This document shows, piece after piece, positions 34,397 to 43,531 of a stretch of 64,000 nucleotides of DNA. The position numbers and the translations under genes were made by a program. Position 1 is the first letter of the stretch. Each line of letters begins with the position of its first letter. The DNA is from JAJEFO01 sp965221845 (GTDB taxonomy: Bacteria > Pseudomonadota > Alphaproteobacteria > Rhodobacterales > Rhodobacteraceae), in NCBI GenBank assembly GCA_965221845.1, contig OZ244919.1, positions 3,782,001 through 3,846,000 on the forward strand. The letters are read 5' to 3'. The notes beneath the pieces were generated by a model. It was not told the DNA's origin. It searched no databases and worked only from the letters and a program-made list of their open reading frames with translations.

Positions 34397-35698
34397 ATGC
34401 TCGCCTCCGTCGCGCTTCCGCTGATGATCGCCGTTCTTGTCGTCACCACGGTCATGGGAATGCCCCTTGGCATTTCGATGATCGTCTCGTCGATCTTCTA
34501 CCTCATCATGGCCGGCCGGGACGTGGGCCTGGCCGCCGAGACGGTGCTGAACGGGGTCTTCGGCAACTTCGTCGCCCTTGCGGTGCCGCTCTTCATCTTC
34601 GCCGCCAACATCATGAACGCTTCGCAGATCTCGGACCGGCTGCTGCGGTTCGCGCTGGCGATGGTCGGACGGCTGCCGGGCGGGCTGGGGCAGGTGAACA
34701 TCTTCACCTCGCTGCTGTTCTCCGGGATGAGCGGCAGCGCGGTCTCCGACGTGGCCGGGGTTGGCAAGATCCTCACCGGCATGATGACCGAAGGCGATCG
34801 CTACCCACGCGGGTTTGCCGGCGCGGTCACCGCCACCTCTTCCGTTGTCGGGCCGATCTTCCCGCCGTCGATCCCGATGGTCTTCTACGCCCTGATCTCC
34901 TCCACCTCGGTCGGGGCGCTGTTTCTCGGGGGCGTCGTTCCGGCCTTGCTGGTGGTGGTCACGCTTGGCATCGTGGTCGGCATCGCGGCCAAGGTCCGGA
35001 ACCTGCCGGTGGAAGAGGCGATTCCCTTTCGCGTCATCCCCATGGTCGTCCTGCGCGCGCTTCCGCCGCTGATGATGCCGGTGATCCTGCTCGGCGGAAT
35101 CTACACCGGCGCGTTCACCCCGACCGAGGCCGCTGCCGTTTCGGCCTTCTACGCCCTCTTGCTGGCGGTCTTCGCCTACCGGTCGCTGTCCCTGCAGGAC
35201 TTCATTGCCGTGGTCGTCGCGACCGTGCGGACCACGGCCGTCGTCACGATCGTCCTCTGCGGCGCCTTCGTCTTCAACTACGTGGTGACGGTTGAGCGCG
35301 TCCCGCAGGCGGTGTTTGGCTTCTTCGGCCGGTTCGAGCTTTCCGTCGTCATGTTCTTCCTGATGATCAACGTGCTCTACCTGGTGCTGGGCTGCTTCCT
35401 CGACGTCTCGACCATCATGCTGGTCATCACGCCCCTGTTCATCCCCACGGCGGCTGCGCTGGGGATCGACCTTCACCACTTCGGCATCGTCATCGTCTTC
35501 AACATGATGATCGGGCTGATAACGCCGCCCTATGGAATCCTGCTGTTCATTATCAAGGCGCTGAACGGCATTCCGCTGGGCGAGATGATCCGCGAGATCT
35601 GGCTGTTCATCGCGGTGCTGATCATTCTGCTTCTCGTCATCACCTTCGTTCCCGCGCTGAGCCTCTGGCTGCCCACCGTCGCCGGGCTGCTGGGTTAG
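34397..35698 (+). CDS. TRAP transporter large permease (DctM family)
   Basis: 433 residues, strongly hydrophobic. DctM motifs include GVFGNFVALAVPLFIFAANI, LFSGMSGSAVSDVAGVGKIL, VGPIFPPSIPMVFYALISS, and FTPTEAAAVSAFYALLLAVF. It drives Na+-coupled import with the two upstream proteins. Last gene of the operon; no T-rich terminator is visible after it. Confidence 0.93.
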   Translation: MLASVALPLMIAVLVVTTVMGMPLGISMIVSSIFYLIMAGRDVGLAAETVLNGVFGNFVALAVPLFIFAANIMNASQISDRLLRFALAMVGRLPGGLGQVNIFTSLLFSGMSGSAVSDVAGVGKILTGMMTEGDRYPRGFAGAVTATSSVVGPIFPPSIPMVFYALISSTSVGALFLGGVVPALLVVVTLGIVVGIAAKVRNLPVEEAIPFRVIPMVVLRALPPLMMPVILLGGIYTGAFTPTEAAAVSAFYALLLAVFAYRSLSLQDFIAVVVATVRTTAVVTIVLCGAFVFNYVVTVERVPQAVFGFFGRFELSVVMFFLMINVLYLVLGCFLDVSTIMLVITPLFIPTAAALGIDLHHFGIVIVFNMMIGLITPPYGILLFIIKALNGIPLGEMIREIWLFIAVLIILLLVITFVPALSLWLPTVAGLLG

Positions 35699-36536
35699 GG
35701 CGCATGGATCGAGGGGGCGTGCATCGGGGACGTGAGCGCCGTGCGCTCCGTTCGCCGGCGGTGCCAGCGCCCGGCCGAGCCTTGCGGGCTGAAATTCGAT
35801 CGCACCCGTTTCCGCCGGGCGCCGGAGAGCGACGGCGGCCGGATGACCGCCTGGCGGGCCGTGTTCGTGGCGCAGTGGCCGCTGGGCCGGCCCGACTCCC
35901 GGCGCAGCGAGAGGCGGGGGCGGCCAACGCGCGACCATGCCAAGCCAGATGGGCAATCACGCGGAGCGGGCGGTCGTTCTCGGCCCTGCGTTCGGCCGGC
36001 AGCGGATGGGCCCGCGCTCCTTCGAGGCCAGCTCCCGATTGACGCAAGCAGGAGGGGAAGCGAGCGCTTTCGATCCCTCGGCATGGCTGCTCGGCAATTC
36101 CGCCCCCATGGGCGCGTCGCCGTTTCGATGACATGGAGACTGGGCGAATCGTTTCCGGGCCGGGCTCCTGTGGCTCGGTCGCGTGGGCGCCGCCCGTGAT
36201 TTCCGGCGAATGCGGGCAAAAGGCGCTGACGAGCGGCAGGCAGTCAACGTTGAATCGATCAATGCGGCAGCCAGGCTTCAGGCGCGGCTTTGAATGGACA
36301 TGTTCAAGCGCCAACACGATTCGCTGGTTGCCTTGGGGCGCTCCGGTTTGGGGCGTCGCGTTCGCCGATGCCGGGAAGACGATGGCGGCCCTTGTGTCGC
36401 TCGCCGTCACAGTCCCCTGCGGCCTGCTGCCGGCGCTGGGTTGCCGCAGCTTCCTGCGTCTCAGCTGCCGGCGCGCGGCCTGGACGGCGGGCGTGCGGCC
36501 GGGCTGGCGGGGAACGGCGCGGAGTCCCGGCGGGGA
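35699..36536. other. Gene-poor spacer after the TRAP operon
   Basis: More than 800 bp with only low-complexity open frames on both strands. I found no motif, repeat shared with the IS nests, or RNA gene in it. It may be eroded gene DNA, consistent with the acetyltransferase remnant at its far end. Confidence 0.45.
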
Positions 36537-36765
36537 TCACGACGGCAGCAGCCGTTCCAGCTCCGCCATGCGCAGGATCATCATCAGCGGCTCGCGCTCG
36601 GAGAACGCGCGGCAGCCGAACCGGACGTAGAACGCCTTCGCCCTTTCGTCGACGGCCTGCACGATGACCGCACGGGCGCCGATCGTGCGCGACGCCGCGA
36701 GCGCCCGGCATCGACCAGCAGGCCGGTTCCGAGCCGCCTGTCCCTGCAGCACTCGTCCAAGGTGC
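36537..36765 (-). pseudogene. GNAT acetyltransferase C-terminal remnant (TacT-like)
   Basis: The minus strand reads DRRLGTGLLVDAGRS in one frame and TIGARAVIVQAVDERAKAFY, VRFGCRAFSEREPLMMILRM in another. This is the acetyl-CoA-binding loop and C-terminal helix of GNAT proteins, closest in style to TacT-type toxin acetyltransferases (VHA-D-AKAFYERFGF). The N-terminal two thirds and any antitoxin gene are absent. It is the only trace of a toxin-antitoxin locus here. Confidence 0.55.
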
Positions 36766-36941
36766 TGATTTTACATCGGCATTCCGGTTCCTGAAGGGAG
36801 GCCCGGGCCCCGATCGGCTGAATGGAAATCTTTGAACGATAGAGTGCCAGACGCGTTCAGGAAGGGAAGCGCCCCGCCAGCTTGTGCGTGCGGCACCGGC
36901 GGGCTAGCAAGTGCCGCGACGTGGTCCGAGGAACCGAGGGC

Positions 36942-38732
36942 GTGAGCGAGCATCCCCGCAGATCGGCGGACAGGTCCGAACCGCACGACAGGCATTCCAA
37001 CCGTGAGCTGGTCGGATGGGCGTGGCGCAACTACCTGAAGATGCACTGGCCCAAGATCGCGGCCGCACTCGTGCTGATGGCAATCGAGGGGTCCATGCTC
37101 GGGGCGCTTTCCTACATTGTGCAGCCCATGTTCGATCTGGTCTTCGTCGCCGGGAACCGGGGGGCGGTCTACTGGGTGGCAGGCGTGATCGCAGGCATCT
37201 TCCTCGTCAGGGCGGCATCGGACTTCGGGCGCCGGCTGCTCATGAACGGCGTAGGCCTGGCGGTCATATCAAGCATGCAGCGTGACATGATGAGCCATCT
37301 CCTGACGCTGGACAGCGCCTACTTCCAGTTCAACGCGCCGGGCACCCTGATCGAGCGCGTGCGAGGCGACACCACGCTTGCCAACCAGATCTGGACGCAG
37401 GTCCTGGGCACCGCCTGGCGCGAGGTTGTCACCGTCATTGCCCTTCTCGGCGTCGCGATCTCGGTGGACTGGCTCTGGACGGTCATAGCCGTCGCAGGCA
37501 TTCCGCTTCTCATCGGCCCGGTGCTTGGAATGCAGCGCTACGTGAGGAAGAAGGCGCTTGCCGCCCGCGAGTTCGCCGCACGGCTTTCCACCCTGCTGGA
37601 CGAGACGCTTCACGGCGTTGACACGATCAAGCTCAACAACAGCGAGACGTTCGAGGACGCGCGGTTCAGTGCGGCGGTCGATCGCTACCTCAGCCAGGAA
37701 ATGAAGGTCAGGACGGGGCAGGCGGGGCTCCCCTCGACCATGGACGTGGTTGCCGCGATCGGATTCGCATGCGTCGTGATCTATGGCGGCGGGGAGATCA
37801 TCGACGGCGACAAGACCGTCGGACAGTTCATGTCGTTCTTCACCGCGATGGCGCTCCTCTTCGATCCGTTCCGCCGGCTCGCGACCGTCGCGGGCGCCTG
37901 GCAGGCGACGCGCGCAAGCCTGGAGAGGATCCGGAACGTGTTCAATGCAGCGCCGACCATTCATGCGCCCGCAATGCCCGCCGCCTTGCCGGGCGACCCG
38001 CGCCGCGCGGACATCAGGTTCGCGCATGTGACTGCATCCTACAGGCACGTTCCTGCGCTCAGGGACGTGTCCTTTGTGGCCAACGCTGGGGAAACGACCG
38101 CGCTCGTGGGAGCATCAGGCGCAGGAAAATCAACAATTTTCAGTGTCCTGACACGCCTTCTTGATGCCGACAGCGGCGAGATCACGCTTGGAGGCGTTTC
38201 GTCAACCGACCTTGATCTCGCCGACCTGAGGCAGCTTTTCGCGGTTGTCACGCAGGACGCCCCCATGTTCGACGAAAGCATTCGGCACAATATCGTGCTC
38301 GCAACGCCCGACGTGACGGAAGAGCGCATCGCCGCGGCTGTCGATGCCGCCCATCTGCAGGACTTCGTCGCCGGGTGTGCGGAAGGGCTGGACACGCCCG
38401 CGGGCCCGCGCGGCACGAAGCTTTCCGGCGGCCAGAGGCAGCGGGTGGCGATCGCTCGCGCGCTTCTGCGCGACGCGCCCGTCCTCCTGCTGGACGAGGC
38501 GACCTCGGCCCTTGACGCGAAAAGCGAGGCTCATGTCCAGGAGGCGTTTGACCGCCTGTCCTCGGCACGCACCACGCTGGTCATAGCCCACCGACTCTCG
38601 ACCATTCGAAAGGCTGACAAGATCGTTGTCATGGACAGGGGCCGTGTCGTGGACGAGGGCCGCCACGAAGAGCTCCTCTCTCGCGGCGGGCTGTATGCGA
38701 GACTGTACGAGCTCCAGTTCAGCGAGGAGTGA
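36942..38732 (+). CDS. ABC exporter with fused membrane and ATPase domains (MsbA-like)
   Basis: A six-helix membrane domain (from about residue 20, LVGWAWRNYLKMHWPKIAAA, to about 310) is fused to an ATPase: Walker A ALVGASGAGKST, signature LSGGQRQRVAIARAL, Walker B VLLLDEATSALD, H-loop VIAHRLSTI. About 596 residues from GTG 36942, which has a GAGGAACCGAGG site; the frame is open back to 36882. Homodimeric exporters of this type move lipids, glycolipids or drugs across the inner membrane. The substrate is unknown; it stands alone. Confidence 0.88.
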   Translation: MSEHPRRSADRSEPHDRHSNRELVGWAWRNYLKMHWPKIAAALVLMAIEGSMLGALSYIVQPMFDLVFVAGNRGAVYWVAGVIAGIFLVRAASDFGRRLLMNGVGLAVISSMQRDMMSHLLTLDSAYFQFNAPGTLIERVRGDTTLANQIWTQVLGTAWREVVTVIALLGVAISVDWLWTVIAVAGIPLLIGPVLGMQRYVRKKALAAREFAARLSTLLDETLHGVDTIKLNNSETFEDARFSAAVDRYLSQEMKVRTGQAGLPSTMDVVAAIGFACVVIYGGGEIIDGDKTVGQFMSFFTAMALLFDPFRRLATVAGAWQATRASLERIRNVFNAAPTIHAPAMPAALPGDPRRADIRFAHVTASYRHVPALRDVSFVANAGETTALVGASGAGKSTIFSVLTRLLDADSGEITLGGVSSTDLDLADLRQLFAVVTQDAPMFDESIRHNIVLATPDVTEERIAAAVDAAHLQDFVAGCAEGLDTPAGPRGTKLSGGQRQRVAIARALLRDAPVLLLDEATSALDAKSEAHVQEAFDRLSSARTTLVIAHRLSTIRKADKIVVMDRGRVVDEGRHEELLSRGGLYARLYELQFSEE

Positions 38733-38839
38733 CGCGTCTGGAGTCCGGGCTCACGTGCATTTTGCCAGCGCGCGACCGGTGTGATGATTCTACCGACGGG
38801 CCGCGAACGCGCCGGCGCGTCCGGACGTGTCGCGGACCT

Positions 38840-39862
38840 TCAGTTCCGGCCTTGGTCGACAAGCTTGCCCTCCGAGATCCAGGGCATCATCGCGCGCAGC
38901 CTTTCGCCGACCTCTTCGATCCGGTGCGCGTCGTTGTTCCGGCGCGTCGACTTGAAGAAAGGCTGTCCCACGGCGTTTTCCGTCATGAAATCGCGGACGA
39001 ACTTGCCGGACTGTATGTCCTTGAGGATGGCCTGCATGCGGGCCCGGGTCTCGTCACGGGGAAGGACACGCGGTCCGGAGACGTATTCGCCGTACTCGGC
39101 CGTGTTGGAGATCGAGTAGTTCATGTTGGCGATGCCGCCCTCGTAGATGAGGTCCACGATGAGCTTTACCTCGTGCAGGCACTCGAAATACGCCATTTCA
39201 GGCGCGTAACCGGCGTCGACCAGGGTCTCGAAGCCCATGCGGATGAGCTCAACGAGGCCGCCGCAAAGCACGGCCTGTTCACCGAACAGGTCGGTCTCGC
39301 ATTCTTCCTTGAAGTCGGTCTCGATGATGCCTGAACGTCCGCCGCCGATGGCCGAGCAGTAGGACAGGCCGATTTCGAGGGCCTTGCCCGACGCGTCGTT
39401 GTGCACCGCGACGAGACAAGGCACGCCGCCGCCCCTGACGTATTCGCCGCGGACAGTGTGGCCGGGGCCTTTCGGCGCCATCATGACGACGTCGATGCTG
39501 TCGGGCGCCTCGATCAGCCCGAAGTGCACATTGAGCCCGTGGGCGAACGCTATGGCGGCGCCCGGGCGGACATGGCCCCTTACATGGGCTTTCCAGGTCT
39601 CGGCCTGCAGTTCGTCAGGCATGGTGAACATCATGAGGTCGCACCAGGCGGCGGCCTCGGAGATGCCCATTACCTTGAGGCCCTCGGCTTCGGCCTTCCT
39701 GGCCGACGGCGAGCCCTCGCGCAGCGCGACGGCGATGCTTCTCGCTCCGGAATCGCGCAGGTTCAGCGCGTGTGCGTGGCCCTGGCTTCCGTACCCGAGT
39801 ATGGCCAGCTTCTTGTCCTTGATCAGGTTGATGTCGCAGTCGCGATCATAATATACGCGCAT
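38840..39862 (-). CDS. ilvC: Ketol-acid reductoisomerase (class I)
   Basis: 340 residues. The NADP Rossmann motif is LAILGYGSQGHAHALNLRDS. Metal and substrate residues follow in MMAPKGPGHTVRGEYVRGGG, ETDFKEECETDLFGEQAVLC and YFECLHEVKLIVDLIYEGGI. It catalyses the second step of isoleucine/valine synthesis. Full length for the short bacterial class. Monocistronic by position. Confidence 0.97.
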   Translation of the reverse strand: MRVYYDRDCDINLIKDKKLAILGYGSQGHAHALNLRDSGARSIAVALREGSPSARKAEAEGLKVMGISEAAAWCDLMMFTMPDELQAETWKAHVRGHVRPGAAIAFAHGLNVHFGLIEAPDSIDVVMMAPKGPGHTVRGEYVRGGGVPCLVAVHNDASGKALEIGLSYCSAIGGGRSGIIETDFKEECETDLFGEQAVLCGGLVELIRMGFETLVDAGYAPEMAYFECLHEVKLIVDLIYEGGIANMNYSISNTAEYGEYVSGPRVLPRDETRARMQAILKDIQSGKFVRDFMTENAVGQPFFKSTRRNNDAHRIEEVGERLRAMMPWISEGKLVDQGRN

Positions 39863-40089
39863 CGGAGCCTTCCTTGCCTGAGGTTACGTGCATCCGGGGA
39901 GCTTCTAGCGCAGATTCCCCGGGATGCAAGCGACGGCCGCGACGGTCGAACCGAAGGCCGGAAGCCTGCCCCGGCGCGCGTTCTTCCTGCCGGCCGCCGG
40001 TGCCGGATCATGTCGCCGCGCCGCCGGTTCGTGAGCGGGCGCAAGGGTCCGCCTGGCTCCGTTCCCGGCGGCGCCATCCGCGCCGGAGT

Positions 40090-41295
40090 TCAGCTTGCGA
40101 GGCCGGCTCGCATGATGCGTTCCCGCAAGGGCGCCCAGTCGCCGGCCAGCCGCAGCCCGGCCGAGCGCATGGCCCGCCCGGCAGGCGTTCCGTCGCGGCA
40201 GAGCCGGTTGTAGAAGTCGATGACCAAGGTGCGCGCCAGCACGTCACGCTGCCTGAGCCGCGCAAAAGTGTCGAGCTGCGCGGACGTTCCGAGCTCTCCC
40301 GGCGCATTGCGCGCAAGCTCGACCAGGCGCCAGACGTCGGCGAGCGAGACGTTCAGGCCCTGTGCGCCGATCGGCGGCAGGACATGGGCCGCCTCCGCAA
40401 TCACGGCGACGCGCCGTGCTGTGAAACTGTGCGCCATCTGGGCGACAACCGGCCAAACCTGACGGCCAGACATGGGGGACAGCGGGCCCAGCAGGCTGCA
40501 GGAGCGCCAGGTCGCTGCCTTCCCGAGCGCAGCGTCGTCCAGTTCCGCGAGCCGCAGCGCCTCGGGCCCGTCATGCATCCAGACCACTGCGGAGCACGGC
40601 ACGCCGTCCGTGTCCGGCAATGGCACCAGGACGAACGCGCCACCCGAGAGATACAGTTCGGTCGAGGCCCTCTGGTGAGGCAACGGGTGCGACACCGCAA
40701 ACGCCAGCGCCTTCTGGCCATAGCGGATGGTCTTGACTCCAATGCCGGCCGCGTCGCGCAAGGGCGATGCGCTGCCATCGGCCGCAATGGCCAGGCGCGC
40801 GCGAAGCCTCGTTCCGTCGGTCAGGCCGACGACCGCCTCGTCGTGGCGTGTCAGAAGCGAGGAGAAGCCGGCGCCGTACCTGAGATCAATGCGCGGGCTG
40901 GCTGCCGCCAGGTCGGCCAGCCTGCGCCGCGTCCGGACGTTGGGAAGGTTCCATCCCAAGGCGGGAATGCCCAGGTCGGCGGCATGGAACGAGCGTTCGG
41001 CTTCGATCTTCGGCGGATCCCCCGCGCAGTTGGCGACGCGGAGGATCTCAAGCGGCGTCGCCGCGTCACACAGCGCGTCCCAGACGCCCATCGCCTCCAG
41101 GTGCCGGCGCGACGGCTCGAGGAACGCAGTGGAACGCAGGTCGTCGTCACCGCCCGCCGCGGGCGGCGGCGCGGGATCGGCAAGCGTGACCGACAGGCCG
41201 GCGCCGGCAAGGCCGAGTGCGCACAGCAGCCCGGCGATCCCCCCGCCAGAAACGAATATGTCGGTTCTTTCCGCACGCATGACGGGAACCGTCAT
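40090..41295 (-). CDS. UbiH/UbiF/COQ6-family FAD-dependent hydroxylase
   Basis: 401 residues. The N-terminal FAD motif is VSGGGIAGLLCALGLAGAG, the middle motif is AIAADGSASPLRDAAG, and the second FAD motif is VAVIAEAAHVLPPIGAQGLN. Members hydroxylate the ring of ubiquinone precursors; the EAAH form at this site is, from memory, usual in alphaproteobacterial homologues. ATG 41295 lies 34 bp after the HAD gene. Probably ubiquinone biosynthesis; position on the ring is not assignable. Confidence 0.85.
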   Translation of the reverse strand: MTVPVMRAERTDIFVSGGGIAGLLCALGLAGAGLSVTLADPAPPPAAGGDDDLRSTAFLEPSRRHLEAMGVWDALCDAATPLEILRVANCAGDPPKIEAERSFHAADLGIPALGWNLPNVRTRRRLADLAAASPRIDLRYGAGFSSLLTRHDEAVVGLTDGTRLRARLAIAADGSASPLRDAAGIGVKTIRYGQKALAFAVSHPLPHQRASTELYLSGGAFVLVPLPDTDGVPCSAVVWMHDGPEALRLAELDDAALGKAATWRSCSLLGPLSPMSGRQVWPVVAQMAHSFTARRVAVIAEAAHVLPPIGAQGLNVSLADVWRLVELARNAPGELGTSAQLDTFARLRQRDVLARTLVIDFYNRLCRDGTPAGRAMRSAGLRLAGDWAPLRERIMRAGLAS

Positions 41296-41329
41296 TGCCT
41301 CTGGCGCCCGTTGCGGAGGAGCGGGGACT

Positions 41330-41977
41330 TCATCGGGCGAGGCCCCGCAGGAATGCCGCGAGATCCGGCGCATGGTGCTGGACGTGCGGCGCGGCACTGT
41401 GCACGCCGGCCACGAGGATCGTGCGCATGCCGAGCGCCATGGGCGCGACGAGATTGCGTTCATCGTCCTCGAACATGGCCGCGCGTTCCGGCACGAGGCC
41501 GTCACGCGCGATGACGGCCTCGAACGCGAGGCGGTCGGGCTTCGGGAGATAGCCCGCATGCTCCACGCCATAGACGGCCTCGAAGATGCCTGACAGGCCC
41601 CGCGCGCCGATGACCCGGCGCGCGTGCGACTCCGATCCGTTGGTATGGACGATCGCCCGTCCCGGCAGGGCGGCGATCGCGTCCGCGAGGCCGGGATCCG
41701 GCTCCAGGCGATCGAGGTTGATGTCGTGGACGTGATCGAGATAGGCCTCGGGATCAACGCCATGCTCGCGCATGAGCCCGGCGAGCGTCGTGCCGAAGCG
41801 GACCCAGTAGCGTCTTCTGATCTCGTTCGCTTCCGTCCTGTCCACGCCCAGGGCCTCGACGACCCATTCGGTCATCCTTGCCTCAATCTGCTCGAAGATC
41901 CGCGCATCCGGCGGATAAAGCGTGTTGTCGAGGTCGAAGATCCAGGTGTCCACGCCGCTGAATCCGGAGGCTGTCAT
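41330..41977 (-). CDS. HAD-superfamily hydrolase, pyrimidine 5'-nucleotidase-like
   Basis: 215 residues. Motif I is WIFDLDNTLYPPDARIF (nucleophile Asp), motif II lies in AIVHTNGSESHARRV, and motifs III and IV are in LPKPDRLAFEAVI and AAMFEDDERNLVAPMALGM. The DLDNTLYP form is that of the SDT1/pyrimidine 5'-nucleotidase subgroup. Same strand as its neighbours with short gaps, so it may share their transcript. Confidence 0.88.
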   Translation of the reverse strand: MTASGFSGVDTWIFDLDNTLYPPDARIFEQIEARMTEWVVEALGVDRTEANEIRRRYWVRFGTTLAGLMREHGVDPEAYLDHVHDINLDRLEPDPGLADAIAALPGRAIVHTNGSESHARRVIGARGLSGIFEAVYGVEHAGYLPKPDRLAFEAVIARDGLVPERAAMFEDDERNLVAPMALGMRTILVAGVHSAAPHVQHHAPDLAAFLRGLAR

Positions 41978-41986
41978 GCGCGACGT

Positions 41987-43531
41987 CTAGCCGGAACCGC
42001 GCCGGCCTGGAAGACGGTTTCGCCCAATGCGCGCAGGGGGCGGGGTCGGCCGGACAATATCGGGATACGCTTGCAGGATCTTGAACAGGTCGGGCCGGTC
42101 GAGGTTCACGAGATCGGGTGAAACGGCCAGCGCTTCCGCCAGGTCGGCGAGCGCGTCGCCAAGGCAAAGGACCATGGACTGAACGCCCAGTCCCTGGCAC
42201 GAGGCGGTCTCGGAGAGGCTGTCGCGACCGGACTCGAACTCGACGATGTTCGCGGAGTAGTCAGAAACTGCGGCCTCGAGCGACGGATACTGCCAGCGCG
42301 GAGCCATCAGTCGCGCGCCTGGCACGTGGCTGCGAATGTCGCGAAGCACTTCTGTTTCCCGGCACCAGAAGAAGGCCGCCTCGATCATGCCGCGCTTCAC
42401 GACTTCGCTCAGAACGGCTTCAGGCTCGGCGTCCTTGATCTCGATGTAGACGCCAATCCGGCCTTGCGCCATGTCGAGCATCTCGTTCAGCGTGGGCACC
42501 CGCAACCCTGCGTGGCCCGGCGTCCTCCAGCCGCCGGCATCGAGGTTCCTGATTTCGGCCAGTGTACGCGACGAAACCGGGCCGATGCCGTCCGTGGTGC
42601 GATCCAGGGTTGCGTCGTGAATGACGACAAGCTCCCCGTCCGACGTCGTGCGAACATCCATCTCGACGAACTGAAAGCGCTGATCGATGCAGATCCGAAG
42701 TGCTTTGCGCGTGTTTTCAGGCGCCAGAAAGTTCGCGCCGCGGTGGCAGACTATTCCTGGCGCACTGCCGTCCCAGGGTCGGCAGGGCTTCAGTGTCTCG
42801 GGCCGATCGGAGCAGATCCCCAGGACCGGCAGCCCTTCCAGGCCGTCGAGCACTTCGCGCCGGTCTTCGTTCCACAGGACGATTGCGGCGCCAATGCGCT
42901 CGCATCGCGAGATCAGGTCCTCGGTAATCAGCTTGTGCGGCTCGGAGGAAGCGTCGCGCCAGCACAGGTGCAGGATGTCGGGCTGGGCTTCGGCGCTGTA
43001 GGAAAACGGGTCGGCGCCGTTCGGGACGAGGACGGAAAGCGGATAGGGGCATCCTTCGCGTCTCAGGGCGGCAATCCATCCGACATTGAAGGACCCGATC
43101 GCCGAGAAAGCGAATTTCCTGGCCTCGAGAACCCGCAGGGCGGCATTTGCGGAACCCTCAGATTTGGCCTCGATATAGAGGCCTGCGCCGCGTTCGGCGG
43201 CGAGGTCCACGACGTTCTCCAGTCGAGGGACGAATTGCCCGTCCCGCATCCGGAACGAGCAAATCTCGCTCCAGGTCGCCTCGGAAATGCGCAGGCCCGC
43301 GCGACCCGTCACGCGGGCGAGGCTGTCGTCGTGCGACACGACGGGAACGTCGTCGGCGGACATCCGCAGGTCGAGCTCCCACATTTCCGCGAAGAGGTCG
43401 GATGCCAGGGCGAACGCGGCAAGCGAGTTTTCCGTTCGATGGCCTGAGGCGCCCCTGTGCGCGATGGCCAAGGGGCGCTCTCCGGATGCCGTCCACCCGA
43501 ATTTCGTCATCCACTGCCGGTTGAACTGCAT
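41987..43531 (-). CDS. Tandem glycerophosphodiester phosphodiesterase (two GDPD domains)
   Basis: 514 residues with two GDPD barrels in a row. The first has LAIAHRGASGHRTENSLAAF, WELDLRMSADDVPVVSHDDS and the Glu in YIEAKSEG. The second has IVCHRGANFLAPENTRKAL, FVEMDVRTTSDGELVVIHDA and YIEIKDAEPEAVLSEV. Both keep the His/Arg/Glu/Asp metal and catalytic set. No signal peptide is seen, so it hydrolyses imported glycerophosphodiesters to glycerol-3-phosphate in the cytoplasm. It overlaps the transporter ATPase gene (TGATG), which ties its substrate to that importer. Confidence 0.9.
   Translation of the reverse strand: MQFNRQWMTKFGWTASGERPLAIAHRGASGHRTENSLAAFALASDLFAEMWELDLRMSADDVPVVSHDDSLARVTGRAGLRISEATWSEICSFRMRDGQFVPRLENVVDLAAERGAGLYIEAKSEGSANAALRVLEARKFAFSAIGSFNVGWIAALRREGCPYPLSVLVPNGADPFSYSAEAQPDILHLCWRDASSEPHKLITEDLISRCERIGAAIVLWNEDRREVLDGLEGLPVLGICSDRPETLKPCRPWDGSAPGIVCHRGANFLAPENTRKALRICIDQRFQFVEMDVRTTSDGELVVIHDATLDRTTDGIGPVSSRTLAEIRNLDAGGWRTPGHAGLRVPTLNEMLDMAQGRIGVYIEIKDAEPEAVLSEVVKRGMIEAAFFWCRETEVLRDIRSHVPGARLMAPRWQYPSLEAAVSDYSANIVEFESGRDSLSETASCQGLGVQSMVLCLGDALADLAEALAVSPDLVNLDRPDLFKILQAYPDIVRPTPPPARIGRNRLPGRRGSG

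Noticed and set aside
32756..35956. 1,066-codon open frame antisense to the TRAP operon
   Set aside because: Covers three well-defined transporter genes on the other strand; its His/Asp/Arg-rich low-complexity translation has no domain.
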